NCBI GenBank assembly: GCA_030446715.1
Contig: JAUJMU010000005.1
Location: 149,709-213,708 of the forward strand
Length of the DNA stretch: 64,000 nt
Source: Cytophagales bacterium
Lineage (GTDB): Bacteria > Bacteroidota > Bacteroidia > Cytophagales > 172606-1
Direction of reading: 5' to 3'
Shown here in pieces: positions 41,861 to 51,316 of the stretch; the first letter of the stretch is position 1; every line of letters begins with the position of its first letter. The position numbers and the translations under genes were made by a program. Below the pieces are notes generated by a model, which was given only the letters and a program-made list of their open reading frames with translations, made no database searches and was not told where the DNA came from.

Positions 41861-42799
41861 ATGAATGCTTTTAAAGTATCAGTAGTTGTACCCGGCTTCA
41901 ACGAGGAGGAGAATATTCCACACCTGATCCGTATCCTTACCGGTGTACTAAACCGTTATCAGGATTACGAAATCATATTTGTTGATGACGGCAGCCACGA
42001 CAATTCTCATTCAGTACTCGAAAAAATCCATCAGACCGATTCCAAGGTCCAATACATACTCTTGTCCCGTAATTTCGGCCATCAGAATGCCCTGAAGGCC
42101 GGCCTTGACCATGCCACCGGAGACTGCGTTATTTCCATGGACGCTGACATGCAGCATCCGCCCGAGCTGATTCCCGAGCTTGTCGAAAAATGGCAGGAAG
42201 GTTATGATATCGTGTATACCAGGCGTGCTGCTGATCCTTCCCTCCCTGTTTTTAAGAGGAGAACATCAAGTCTGTTTTACCGGTGGATGAACTTTTTTGC
42301 TGAAGTTGAAATAGAAGAAGGCACCGCTGATTTTCGTCTCCTAAACAAAACTGCACTGCACGCATTTCAGAAGTTTAGCGAAAATGACCTTTTTATCCGA
42401 GGCCTGATTAAATGGATTGGGTTCAGACAGTATTGCATCACCTATGATCCTCATCAGCGGATGGCAGGAAAATCCAAATACTCCTTCCGTAAAATGTTTT
42501 CATTGGCTTTAAAAGGCATCACCTCTTTCAGCATCAAACCACTGAGATTCTCAGTGGTGATAGGTTTTGTTATTTCTGGTCTGGCCTTTTTGTACGGTAT
42601 TTATATATTATACGTATACCTGTTCACAGGTGAAACAGTTTCCGGCTGGACTTCAGTGATCATCAGTATTCTGCTGATCGGAGGTCTGCAACTGATTATT
42701 CTGGGTGTGATCGGCGAATATCTGGGTAAGCTTTTTTTACAAGCTAAAAACCGCCCCAGCTACATCGTAAGGAAGAATACTTTTACGCATTCCGGCTGA
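41861..42799 (+). CDS. GtrB/DPM1-like family 2 glycosyltransferase
   Basis: 312 aa. GT2 domain with VVVPGFNEEENIPHLIRIL (residues ~8-26), FVDDGSHDNS near 42 and the DXD-type SMDADMQHPPE near residue 92, then GIKWIGFRQ-type acceptor region and two C-terminal membrane helices (VVIGFVISGLAFLYGIYILY; SVIISILLIGGLQLIILGVI). Such proteins transfer a sugar from a nucleotide donor to undecaprenyl phosphate. The product would feed the GT-C-like membrane protein encoded next. Confidence 0.9.
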   Translation: MNAFKVSVVVPGFNEEENIPHLIRILTGVLNRYQDYEIIFVDDGSHDNSHSVLEKIHQTDSKVQYILLSRNFGHQNALKAGLDHATGDCVISMDADMQHPPELIPELVEKWQEGYDIVYTRRAADPSLPVFKRRTSSLFYRWMNFFAEVEIEEGTADFRLLNKTALHAFQKFSENDLFIRGLIKWIGFRQYCITYDPHQRMAGKSKYSFRKMFSLALKGITSFSIKPLRFSVVIGFVISGLAFLYGIYILYVYLFTGETVSGWTSVIISILLIGGLQLIILGVIGEYLGKLFLQAKNRPSYIVRKNTFTHSG

Positions 42800-42863
42800 T
42801 GCCAGAAGCGACCACCGTAGCAGGTCACCATGGCATTAATCCGGTTATCCATCCCTCCCGCTG

Positions 42864-44414
42864 ATGCATATTTTCCGAAACAGAATCTGGCTGCTCCCCA
42901 TTATTTTGCTTGCTTTTATCAGTGCATACCTTTTGTTTTTATCAGGTCAAGGTACTCTGAATTCAGGTATGCACTTCATTGATGATCACGAAATGGTAGC
43001 TATTGATATCAGTTTCCACAAAAATGTTTCTGTGCTGAAAGAGACTTTCATCCGTATCAAAAAAGATATGAACGCTATCGGGCGGTTCAGGCCGGTGTAT
43101 CACCTGCACCGCGCCCTTGAGGTGAAAGTTTTCGGAACCAACTTTAAAGCAATATCTGTATATCTGGCGGCGCTGAATGGAATCATTTCATTTTTGCTGT
43201 TCTTCTTCATGCTCAGAGCAGGTTTTAACCTGATTGAAGCCCTGGCTTTTACACTGGTCACCATGGTGGGGCCGCAATCCGAAACTTGGTGGATGTTGGG
43301 GACCAATGAGCCAATTGGTATGTTTTTTCTGGCCTCTGCACTGCTGCTGATTATTGTAGGCTCAAGATCCGCAACCGGCTGGCGGGCATGGGCCTTGCTG
43401 GCAGTCTCCATCATTCTGACCACCCTTAGCAAAGAAAGTTTTATTTTAACTGTGCCGGCCTTGCTGTTTCTGGTCATATGCCTGTACGCCTGGTACAGAA
43501 AAATAAATCTTATCGATGCTCTGTTCCGCTTTTTACCACTCATTATTATCCTGTACGTAGTAATGTTGGCTGAACTTTATCTGGTGAAGCAGGATAAGCT
43601 GGATTATGCCGGCTATAGCAACAAGGTGCCTGCCAGTCAGTACATCAGCACCCTTACCGGTATTCTTACCCGGGATAATTACCTGCTGCTGTTGTTGGCA
43701 GAAACAGCGGTTCTCCTGGTAGTCACTGCCTTTGCATTTTTTGCCCCGAGAATGAAAAAGCTGTTACCGGATCAGGCAACCGGTAATTTTATAATCGCCG
43801 GTATCTATTTTATTTTCGGAGTTTTGATTTTTGTCCCACAGGTAGTCGTATATACTAAATCCGGGTTTTTCGGGAGGTATTATCTGCCACTTATGCTGGG
43901 GCAGGCTATGCTGCTTGTCGTTCCTTTGTATCTGATCAGAAAAACCATTACCAACCGGATTTTACTCATCGGCAGCTATGGGTTTTGTGTAGCAGGAATT
44001 GCCTTCTTTATAGCCCGTAACTTCAACTCTGTTACTCAGGCCAGTCAGGGGTTTGCCCAGACGGGCCGGACTATTCAGGAAGTTTTTGCAGTAATTGATG
44101 AAAAAGCAGATACTGGTGGCAAGATTCTGATGGTGACAGGTCCGGCGTCGTACGAGTCTATAGCTTCTGTTGAAGTTTATCTGCAGCATATACTCAAAAA
44201 GCCCAATCCTCTTTATTTTTTCTTTACTGATAAACCCTCTTTTCCAGTTAAAAAAAAACACAGGTTTGAAAATATAAAAACTACCACTGATATCGAAGTG
44301 ATTGTGATCCTGCATGGATTGGAGTACCAGTTTCTTCAATTATCTGCTGATTGGTTTGATCCCAGCCGGTTTCAATTTAAAGAAATCGGCAGTTTTGTGA
44401 TCTACTACCGATAA
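42864..44414 (+). CDS. Multi-pass membrane protein, possible GtrC/GT-C-type transferase
   Basis: 516 aa with about ten to twelve hydrophobic helices. Begins MHIFRNRIWLLPIILLAFIS; the first external loop contains MHFIDDHEMVAIDISF, an acidic DDHE segment like the catalytic loop of GT-C enzymes that use undecaprenyl-phosphate sugars. Directly behind a GtrB-like gene, so the pair probably decorates the glycan with a side sugar. No named family recognised. Confidence 0.75.
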   Translation: MHIFRNRIWLLPIILLAFISAYLLFLSGQGTLNSGMHFIDDHEMVAIDISFHKNVSVLKETFIRIKKDMNAIGRFRPVYHLHRALEVKVFGTNFKAISVYLAALNGIISFLLFFFMLRAGFNLIEALAFTLVTMVGPQSETWWMLGTNEPIGMFFLASALLLIIVGSRSATGWRAWALLAVSIILTTLSKESFILTVPALLFLVICLYAWYRKINLIDALFRFLPLIIILYVVMLAELYLVKQDKLDYAGYSNKVPASQYISTLTGILTRDNYLLLLLAETAVLLVVTAFAFFAPRMKKLLPDQATGNFIIAGIYFIFGVLIFVPQVVVYTKSGFFGRYYLPLMLGQAMLLVVPLYLIRKTITNRILLIGSYGFCVAGIAFFIARNFNSVTQASQGFAQTGRTIQEVFAVIDEKADTGGKILMVTGPASYESIASVEVYLQHILKKPNPLYFFFTDKPSFPVKKKHRFENIKTTTDIEVIVILHGLEYQFLQLSADWFDPSRFQFKEIGSFVIYYR

Positions 44415-44448
44415 ATAATAAATACAACCAGCTTACTCTTCTCATTTT

Positions 44449-45311
44449 ATGCATTCTTCAAATTCTGTCGTGAGTGCCTGTATCGTCTGTAACAGCAACG
44501 AATTTACCACTCTGTACGATGGCATTCTTGAATGCAATGTATGTGACCACGTGGTTGCTGACCTCAACTTGTCATCAGAACAGTTGTTTGAGCTTTATAA
44601 GAAGAATTATTTCTTCGGTGAAGAGTACAGCAATTATGTAAATGATGAGCAAGTACTGAAGAAAACTTCAGGCTCCGGATGAAAATCCTGAACTCCTATC
44701 TGAAGCCGGAGCAACACAATAGTCTGTTTGAGGTGGGTTGTGCTTATGGCTTTTTTCTGGATCTGGCCCGGAGACAGTTTTCCCGGGTCAGTGGAATCGA
44801 TATTACTGACGATGGCATCCGGTATGCCCGTGAACATCTGAAGCTGGATGTAGTGAAAGACGATCTGCTGAAGCATGACCTGGGTAATCAGAAGTTTGAT
44901 GTAATTTGTCTGTGGGACACCATTGAACATCTGAGTCAACCTCACTTGTACCTGGAAAAGCTGAGCAGGCACATCACTCCGGGAGGGCTTATCGCAATTA
45001 CCACCGGAAACATCGCCAGCCTTAATGCCAGATGGAGCAAGGAACGCTGGCGGCTTTTGCATCCCCCGACGCACATTCACTACTTTACTTTGCAAAGCCT
45101 GGAAAGGTTGCTTGGGAACTACGGGTTTAAAGTCATTTACAAAAGCCATTGCGGATTCTACAGAAGTATTGACAATGTTGCCTACAACCTCTTCGTGCTC
45201 AGGTTCAAAAAACCATCTTTTTACAGCACATTGAAAAAATTGAAGCTTACCCGGTTTGATTTTTATTTGAACATGCATGATATCATGTATGTGATAGCTG
45301 CGAAAAATTAA
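44449..45311 (+). pseudogene. SAM methyltransferase split by a frameshift
   Basis: The first frame (44449-44682, 77 aa) has a zinc-type domain: CIVCNSNEF and CNVCDHV, and SEQLFELYKKNYFFGEEY. It ends with TGA at 44680-44682. The second (44679-45311, 210 aa) has the SAM site LFEVGCAYGFFLDLA, FDVICLWDTIEHLSQPHLYL and a C-terminal half typical of the same family. These two parts normally form one ~285-residue protein. Adding one T in acttcagg (44664-44671) joins them as TFRLRMKIL without a gap. ATGA overlap could allow coupled translation, but no -1 slippery heptamer is visible in phase. Confidence 0.8.
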
Positions 45312-45425
45312 AAACTGATATTGCGGAGGCTGGCTATTCTATATCAGGACCGGTCATACTCTTCTTCAATACTTGAAGCGTTTTTTGTAAGACATTTATG
45401 CGCTTACCCGTTGGCTAGCTACCGG

Positions 45426-46742
45426 ATGCCTTTTGTTTTTAAGCAACACCTCTATTTTGAATCTTCCAAAGCTTCATACCACACTTCTTTTTTCCCGGCT
45501 TTGCTGCTGATCGTGCTCACCATGCCCTACGCTTACGCCATAAGCAGCATTTCCGTATTCATATTTGCCGGACTCTGGTTACTGGACAACTCATGGAGCG
45601 AAAAATGGAACAGGTTGCAGCAGTCGCCGCTTGCCTGGCTATTTATGGCCGTGTATCTGATAGAAGCCATCGGCCTGCTGTACACCAGCAACCTGCCGGA
45701 AGGTTTGTTTATTTTACAGAAAAAAGTATTGCTTTTCGCCTTTCCCCTGCTGCTGGCAACCATACCTCCCTTTTCAGAAAAACAAATAAAAATTCTGCTG
45801 GCCGCGTTTGTAGTCACTTGTGTCGCCGGCAGTCTGGTATGCCTTGCGCAGGGTTTGTACCATGCGCTGGTGCTGGGTCATACTAAGTTCCTTTTTTACC
45901 ACCAACTGGCGGCATTTATTGACATGCAGGGCATTTATCTGTCTCTGTATACTGGTTTTAGTGCTCTGATCCTTGTATATTATCTGTTATACCAACCCTC
46001 TGTGATGTCAGCAACCGTACGGAAGGTCGCGACGGTTACCTCCGTTTACCTTATTGGCTTCACAGTATTGCTATCCATCCGGACCACACTGGCTGCCTTA
46101 CTTTTCCTGCTGGTTCTCCTGATTGCAATCTACTTTTACAGAAAAAGACAACTACTGAAAGGCTTTCTTGCCATTGCCGGTCTAATCATGTTCGTTACCG
46201 GATCAATCTTTTTGAATCCAGTCAGCAGCAGAAAGTTTCGGGAGGCCTTTGATAAAAAGGAGACTATCCCACTGAACAATCAGTCTGATCAATCGCTTGG
46301 CCGCGGCTGGGGCGGAAAAGCCCTTCGTTTTGCCATCTGGCAATGTACGGTTGACGTAATTGGCAATAATTTCTGGCTTGGCGTCGGCACCGGCTCAGCC
46401 CAGGATGCCTTGCAGGAAGGCTATAGAAAGAGAAACTTTGACTTTGCTTACCTTTACAACAGTTACAATGCCCATAACCAGTATCTGGAAACATGGATCA
46501 GTGCCGGTATAGGCGGTTTAGCCGTACTGCTGCTTTCCTTTGTGGTTCCGCTGTACATGTCTTTCCGGACTGGTAACCTTCTGCACGTGCTCCTGATTTT
46601 GTTCTTTGCGATCAACTGCCTGACCGAATCAATGTTTGAAAGGCAGAAGGGGGTTATTTTTTACGCTTTCTTTAATTCACTGTTGGCATTTCGTCTGCTC
46701 CGGAAGCAGAATTTGCGAAGAGCCGATTTGGCAGGAATTTAA
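45426..46742 (+). CDS. O-antigen ligase/polymerase-like membrane protein
   Basis: 438 aa from the ATG at 45426 (MPFVFKQHLYFESSKASYHT); the frame is open back to a TTG at 45321 but the extra 35 residues lack family features. Twelve or so helices, with the Wzy_C/O-antigen ligase region NNFWLGVGTGSAQDAL and YNAHNQYLETWISAGIGGL near residues 330-375. Second polymerase/ligase-type protein of the locus. One base separates it from the WecG-like gene. Confidence 0.85.
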   Translation: MPFVFKQHLYFESSKASYHTSFFPALLLIVLTMPYAYAISSISVFIFAGLWLLDNSWSEKWNRLQQSPLAWLFMAVYLIEAIGLLYTSNLPEGLFILQKKVLLFAFPLLLATIPPFSEKQIKILLAAFVVTCVAGSLVCLAQGLYHALVLGHTKFLFYHQLAAFIDMQGIYLSLYTGFSALILVYYLLYQPSVMSATVRKVATVTSVYLIGFTVLLSIRTTLAALLFLLVLLIAIYFYRKRQLLKGFLAIAGLIMFVTGSIFLNPVSSRKFREAFDKKETIPLNNQSDQSLGRGWGGKALRFAIWQCTVDVIGNNFWLGVGTGSAQDALQEGYRKRNFDFAYLYNSYNAHNQYLETWISAGIGGLAVLLLSFVVPLYMSFRTGNLLHVLLILFFAINCLTESMFERQKGVIFYAFFNSLLAFRLLRKQNLRRADLAGI

Positions 46743-47531
46743 ATGGTGCTCAGAGAAAAAATAATCAGCCTTTATATAAGCTGTCTGACTTATCAGCAGG
46801 CTATTCTCAGGATTACGGAACTTGCCCATGCCCGTACGCCTTCTTATATCTGTTTTGCCAACGCCCACATGACAGTTGAGGCCTATTACGACAGCAGTTT
46901 TGCCCGGGATGTAAATCAAGCCAGCGTTGTAGCGCCTGACGGGATGCCCATTGTGAAAATACTGCAGTGGTTCTTTGGCATGGATCAGCAGCGGGTGGCA
47001 GGCATGGATGTTATGGAGAGTTTATTTCCAGTGTGCGAGCAGGAGCATTTACCGGTTTTCCTGTTTGGTTCCTCCCCGGAAAATCTGGATGCAATCAAAG
47101 AACGGCTCAGCCGCGAGCATCCTGCCCTCAAAATAGCAGGCGCGCTGTCGCCGGATTTCAACGCTTTCACTCCGGATGATAATGAAAATTATATTCAGCA
47201 GATTAATCAGTCTGGCGCATCAGTAGTGTTGGTTGCTTTGGGATGTCCTAAGCAGGAAAAGTGGATGGCGGCTCATTGGGAAAGAATTCAAGCGGTACTG
47301 CTGGGGGTAGGAGGCGCTTTTCCGGTTTACGGAGGCATCAGAAAAAGGGCTCCCCTATGGGTAAGGAATCTTTCCATGGAATGGCTGTTCAGGCTATTAC
47401 AGGAGCCTGAAAGAATGTTTAAACGGTATGCCGTTACCAATAGTCTTTTTTTATTCTTGCTTGTAAAGCAATGGTTTAGCACCAGATTTGCGGGGGAAAC
47501 TAACCGGAAGAGTACGCATAAAATTTCTTAA
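46743..47531 (+). CDS. WecG/TagA/CpsF family glycosyltransferase
   Basis: 262 aa, GT26 family. Conserved: FANAHMTVEAYYDSSF, the probable catalytic aspartate in VVAPDGMPIVKIL near residue 67, GMDVMESLFPVCEQ, LVALGCPKQEKWMA and GVGGAFPVYGGIRKRAP, close to the C-terminal RLLQEPERMFKRY. Transfers an N-acetylmannosamine-type sugar to the lipid-linked primer in known members. Peripheral membrane protein. Last gene before the 34-bp inverted repeat. Confidence 0.92.
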   Translation: MVLREKIISLYISCLTYQQAILRITELAHARTPSYICFANAHMTVEAYYDSSFARDVNQASVVAPDGMPIVKILQWFFGMDQQRVAGMDVMESLFPVCEQEHLPVFLFGSSPENLDAIKERLSREHPALKIAGALSPDFNAFTPDDNENYIQQINQSGASVVLVALGCPKQEKWMAAHWERIQAVLLGVGGAFPVYGGIRKRAPLWVRNLSMEWLFRLLQEPERMFKRYAVTNSLFLFLLVKQWFSTRFAGETNRKSTHKIS

Positions 47532-47572
47532 AAATTTTATGCCCATTGCAACCATATGCGAATGCAAAGTGT

Positions 47573-47659
47573 ATCCTTGATGAATACTGAATGTACATAT
47601 TGCCTGAACAGGTGTTCCATCAGTACAGGCAATATGTATATTCAGTATTCATCAAGGAT
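47573..47659. repeat. 34-bp inverted repeat between the WecG-like and UndP-transferase genes
   Basis: Arms 47573-47606 and 47626-47659 are complementary at 33 of 34 positions (the exception can be a G-U pair), with a 19-nt loop. The 288-bp gap holds no gene. No long T-run follows, so it is not a simple terminator; it may be a small palindromic element or an RNA-processing signal. Nothing else is recognisable in the gap except a TACCTTTA at about 47781-47788 that resembles a -7 element. Confidence 0.92.
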
Positions 47660-47819
47660 CAGAAAAGTCATTTGTTGATTTTCAAACAACGCAATGAATT
47701 ATTCTAATTCCGGCCATTTAAAATAAGCTAACAACATACATAGAACACGATATTTTCAAGTACATTTCTCAATTTTTTATACCTTTACCACCGGATAATT
47801 TAACCTTTTCTAAAAAAAA

Positions 47820-49202
47820 TTGGCTGTAAAATACTCTCATTTTGCCCGATTGGTTTACCTGACAGGGGATATTATCCTGATAAACCTTTCCATCTCACTG
47901 GCTTACTTCCTGAGGTTTGGCAACCTTGATGTAATGACTCAGCCAGCGTATCTGGTATTGGGGTTCTACTTCAACGTTGTCTGGCTGGCGGTTGCGTTCA
48001 TCCTGAAAACATATAATATCAGCCGGGTAGCTCATTATACCCAGATCGCACAGGACCTGCTCAAACTCCTGTTTTTTCACGCTTCGCTGGTTACAGTTTT
48101 TATCGTTGCGATTAAGGGTTATAATTACTCACGCGAACACCTGATCGTCACCTACCTGCTGACCTCTGCCTCCGTGGTGGCATGGCGTTTGGGTTGCGTC
48201 AAAATATTCCGGATGTTCAGGGTAGCCGGCCGCAACCGGAAGCGGGTAGTGATTGTGGGAGTCAGCGAAATTGCGGGTCAGCTGAAAAAGTTCTTCAATA
48301 TAAATCCTCAGTACGGATACCAGTTCATGGGCTATTTTGACGATCACGCCAGCAACAGCGACGACGTAAGGGGCAGAGTATCAGACGTAAAGGATTACGT
48401 GCTCGCCAACCAGGTAGATGAGATTTACTGTACCATGACCCAGGTGAACAATCGCCAGGTGAATGACCTGCTTGACTTTGCGGAAAAAAATCATGTTCAC
48501 GTAAAAGTTGTTCCTGATTTCCGCGAAATCAATTACCGCAAGATAGATATTGACTTCTACGATGATTTTCCGGTACTCACCTTCCGCGAAATCCCCCTGG
48601 ATGATGTGCTGAACCAGGTTGCAAAACGCGCTTTCGATATTGTATTTTCCCTGCTCGTCATTGTGTTCGTATTTCCGTGGCTGCTGCCCGTCATTGCCCT
48701 GCTGATCAAACTGGATTCAAGCGGACCGGTTTTCTTCTGGCAGCAGCGTTCCGGCAAAAACAATCAGAACTTCTGGTGTCTGAAGTTCAGAAGCATGTAC
48801 TCAGATAATGTTTCCGGTTTCAAGCAAGCCACCCGCGACGACTCCCGCATTACCCGGGTGGGGCGTTTTCTCCGCAAAACAAACCTCGATGAGATGCCCC
48901 AATTCTTCAATGTACTCCTTGGGCATATGTCCGTGGTCGGGCCGAGACCTCATCCGATTGTGCTGGATGAAAACTTCCGGGATGTAATCGAACGCTACGA
49001 TGAGCGCAACCTGGTGAAGCCGGGCGTAACCGGGCTGGCACAGGTGAAGGGTTACCGCGGCGAAACTGCCCATCCGCAGCTGATGAAAAACCGGGTGCGG
49101 GTAGATCTGTTCTACATCGAAAACTGGTCGTTTGTGCTTGATATCAAGATTATTTATCTCACCATCTCCGGAATGATGCGCGGCGACCAGAATGCCTTCT
49201 GA
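47820..49202 (+). CDS. Undecaprenyl-phosphate sugar-1-phosphate transferase
   Basis: 460 aa, polyprenyl glycosylphosphotransferase (WcaJ/WbaP type) that starts the repeat unit on undecaprenyl phosphate. Start is a TTG at 47820 (MAVKYSHFARLVYLTGDIIL); no ATG fits. Four N-terminal helices (residues ~12-110), a Rossmann-like central domain (RVVIVGVSEIAGQLKKFF), a fifth helix (FDIVFSLLVIVFVFPWLLPV) and the catalytic sugar-transferase domain with FWCLKFRSMYSD and VVGPRPHP near residue 380. Hexose-1-phosphate (often glucose) is the usual donor; not provable here. Confidence 0.93.
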   Translation: MAVKYSHFARLVYLTGDIILINLSISLAYFLRFGNLDVMTQPAYLVLGFYFNVVWLAVAFILKTYNISRVAHYTQIAQDLLKLLFFHASLVTVFIVAIKGYNYSREHLIVTYLLTSASVVAWRLGCVKIFRMFRVAGRNRKRVVIVGVSEIAGQLKKFFNINPQYGYQFMGYFDDHASNSDDVRGRVSDVKDYVLANQVDEIYCTMTQVNNRQVNDLLDFAEKNHVHVKVVPDFREINYRKIDIDFYDDFPVLTFREIPLDDVLNQVAKRAFDIVFSLLVIVFVFPWLLPVIALLIKLDSSGPVFFWQQRSGKNNQNFWCLKFRSMYSDNVSGFKQATRDDSRITRVGRFLRKTNLDEMPQFFNVLLGHMSVVGPRPHPIVLDENFRDVIERYDERNLVKPGVTGLAQVKGYRGETAHPQLMKNRVRVDLFYIENWSFVLDIKIIYLTISGMMRGDQNAF

Positions 49203-49256
49203 GCCATAGGGCAGTAGTTTTCAGTGACAAATATTTAGTAAAGGGATACCCCAGCG

Positions 49257-49285
49257 AAAAAAGCCATCCGGAGATGGCTTTTCTG
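49257..49285. terminator. Bidirectional terminator between convergent genes
   Basis: gccatc (49263-49268) and gatggc (49273-49278) form a stem with a cgga loop, preceded by six A and followed by TTTTC, so it can end transcription from both the sugar-transferase gene (+) and rplS (-). Confidence 0.8.
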
Positions 49286-49310
49286 ATTTCTGAAGGGGAA
49301 AGGGAATTGA

Positions 49311-49667
49311 TTATGCCTTTTTCTCCTTGATACGGGCTGCTTTACCCATTCTGCCTCTCAGGTAGAACAAGCGTGCCCGCCGTACCATACCCTGACGGAT
49401 CCGCTCAATTTTTTCGATGCTCGGAGAAGCAATCGGGAAAATCCTTTCTACACCCACTCCGTTGGACACCTTGCGTACAGTGAAAGTCTCACCGGCGCTG
49501 CCGGAGTTGCGGCGCTGGATTACAGTGCCCTGAAACTGCTGGATGCGTTCTTTGGTGCCTTCCCGGATTTTTACGTGTACGTTGATGGTATCCCCCGGCT
49601 GGAAGTCCGGGAAGGCGTTGCGCCGCTCACGGGCCTCCGCTTCGATCATTTTGATAATTTCGCTCAT
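49311..49667 (-). CDS. rplS: 50S ribosomal protein L19
   Basis: Sits at the subunit interface next to L14. Start set at the ATG at 49667 ([20 protein letters not shown], 118 aa); the longer frame adds 26 residues with no family match and covers the promoter. Conserved: [40 protein letters not shown] and [20 protein letters not shown]. Length is standard. Alone here; the usual trmD/rimM neighbours are absent. Confidence 0.97.
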   Translation of the reverse strand: MSEIIKMIEAEARERRNAFPDFQPGDTINVHVKIREGTKERIQQFQGTVIQRRNSGSAGETFTVRKVSNGVGVERIFPIASPSIEKIERIRQGMVRRARLFYLRGRMGKAARIKEKKA

Positions 49668-49718
49668 GATGGTATAGTCAGTGTTTGGGATACGCTGTCG
49701 GCTCTTGAAAAACGAGTG

Positions 49719-49748
49719 CAAATATAGCAATATCAGGTGAAGCACAAT
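49719..49748 (-). promoter_or_regulatory. Bacteroidota-type promoter of rplS
   Basis: Minus strand ATTG (49745-49748), 18 nt, then TATATTTG (49719-49726), about 50 nt before the rplS ATG. Confidence 0.65.
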
Positions 49749-49816
49749 CCATTACGTGTAATTATTTTTACTCAGATTCGCACTGTTCATCTGCCTGTAA
49801 CTTATCCGGAACGTAT

Positions 49817-49824
49817 TATCTTTG
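49817..49824 (+). promoter_or_regulatory. -7 element very close to the glyS start
   Basis: TATCTTTG matches TAnnTTTG. Its last base lies only 5 nt before the chosen glyS ATG at 49830, so transcription may begin at or next to the start codon. The -33 element is poorly conserved. Confidence 0.5.
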
Positions 49825-49829
49825 CGACC

Positions 49830-51305
49830 ATGGCCACTCAAGAAAAAGTTTCTGAACACAACCTGGGCAAAATCATTTCTCACGCCAAAGAATACGGCTT
49901 TGTCTTTCCGTCCAGCGAAGTATACGACGGTCTGGCGGCAGTGTATGACTATGGCCCCTACGGCGTTGAGTTGAAAAATAACCTGAAAACGCTCTGGTGG
50001 AAATCCATGACGCAGTTGCAGGACAATGTGGTGGGCATTGACGCATCAATCTTCATGCACCCGCTTACCTGGAAAGCTTCGGGTCACGTAGACAGTTTCA
50101 ACGACCCGATGGTTGACAACCGGGACTCTAAAAAACGCTACCGGGCCGACCAGTTGCTGGAAGCCAAAGCCGAAGAATACGCCAAAGCCGGACAGGAAGA
50201 GAAAGGCCATGCCCTGCTGGTGGAGATGGGTCGTTTGCTGGACGCCGGTGACCTGAACGGAGTACGCGAGCAGATCATTTCCGAAGGGATTGTGTGTCCG
50301 GTTTCCGGTACGGCCAACTGGACCGAAGTACGCCAGTTTAATCTCATGTTTTCGACCAGAGTAGGTTCCGTAGCCGAAGATGCCGACACGATTTACCTGC
50401 GTCCCGAAACCGCCCAGGGCATATTCGTCAACTTCCTGAACGTGCAGAAGACGGCCCGGATGAAAATTCCCTTTGGCATCGCCCAGGTCGGCAAAGCCTT
50501 CCGCAATGAAATAGTGGCCCGCCAGTTTATCTTCCGCATGCGGGAATTTGAGCAGATGGAGATGCAATACTTCGTGCGGCCCGGCGAAGAAATGAAGTGG
50601 TACGAATTCTGGAAAGAAACCAGGCTCAAATGGCACCAGGCAGTAGGCCTGCCCGCCCAGAAGCTCAAATACCACGTCCACGAAAAGCTGGCGCATTACG
50701 CCAATGCTGCCGTTGACATTGAGTTTGAGTTTCCGTTCGGCTTTAAAGAGATAGAAGGCATTCACTCCCGTACGGATTTTGACCTGAGCCAGCACCAGAA
50801 GTTGTCGAAGAAGAAGATGCAGTACTTCGACAATGAGATCAACCAGAACTACGTGCCCTACGTGGTGGAAACCTCAGTCGGGGCTGACCGTCTTTTTCTG
50901 GCGGTGTTGTGCAATGCTTACACGGAGGAAGTGGTAGGTGAAGGCGAAAACCAGAAGGAGCGTACCTACCTGAAACTGCACCCGGCCATTGCGCCGGTAA
51001 AAGCAGCCATATTCCCGCTGGTGCGGAAGGATGGCCTGCCTGAGAAGGGGATGCAGATCTTCAACCAGCTCAAGCAGGACTTCCGCGTGGTGTACGAAGA
51101 ACGGGATGCCATCGGCCGGCGGTACACCCGTCAGGATCTGATCGGTACGCCCTTCTGCATTGCCGTGGACTACCAGACGCTGGAAGACAATACCGTCACG
51201 ATCCGCCACCGCGATTCAATGGAACAGGAAAGGGTAAGCATAGAAGAGCTGAGAGACAAAATAGCCCGGGAAGTATCCTTCTCCCGGATTTATGAGCAGT
51301 TATAG
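49830..51305 (+). CDS. glyS: Glycyl-tRNA synthetase (single-chain class II type)
   Basis: Charges tRNA-Gly with glycine. 491 aa from the ATG at 49830 (MATQEKVSEHNLGKIISHAK); the frame's earlier ATG adds 31 residues without family match. This is the dimeric eukaryote/archaea-like type, not the alpha2-beta2 enzyme: GFVFPSSEVYDGLAAVYDYG (residues ~24-43), class II motif 2 around FRNEIVARQFIFRMREFEQM, and motif 3 in VGADRLFLAVLC. C-terminal anticodon-binding domain ends FSRIYEQL. A clear terminator follows. Confidence 0.96.
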   Translation: MATQEKVSEHNLGKIISHAKEYGFVFPSSEVYDGLAAVYDYGPYGVELKNNLKTLWWKSMTQLQDNVVGIDASIFMHPLTWKASGHVDSFNDPMVDNRDSKKRYRADQLLEAKAEEYAKAGQEEKGHALLVEMGRLLDAGDLNGVREQIISEGIVCPVSGTANWTEVRQFNLMFSTRVGSVAEDADTIYLRPETAQGIFVNFLNVQKTARMKIPFGIAQVGKAFRNEIVARQFIFRMREFEQMEMQYFVRPGEEMKWYEFWKETRLKWHQAVGLPAQKLKYHVHEKLAHYANAAVDIEFEFPFGFKEIEGIHSRTDFDLSQHQKLSKKKMQYFDNEINQNYVPYVVETSVGADRLFLAVLCNAYTEEVVGEGENQKERTYLKLHPAIAPVKAAIFPLVRKDGLPEKGMQIFNQLKQDFRVVYEERDAIGRRYTRQDLIGTPFCIAVDYQTLEDNTVTIRHRDSMEQERVSIEELRDKIAREVSFSRIYEQL

Positions 51306-51316
51306 GCAGCAAATGA

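Noticed and set aside
44664-44682. Programmed -1 frameshift in the methyltransferase
   Set aside because: No X XXY YYZ heptamer in the zero frame and no clear stimulatory stem downstream; a simple deletion is more likely.
44634-45278. A 214-codon minus-strand frame over the split methyltransferase
   Set aside because: The plus-strand frames carry clear SAM and zinc motifs; the antisense product has no recognisable features.
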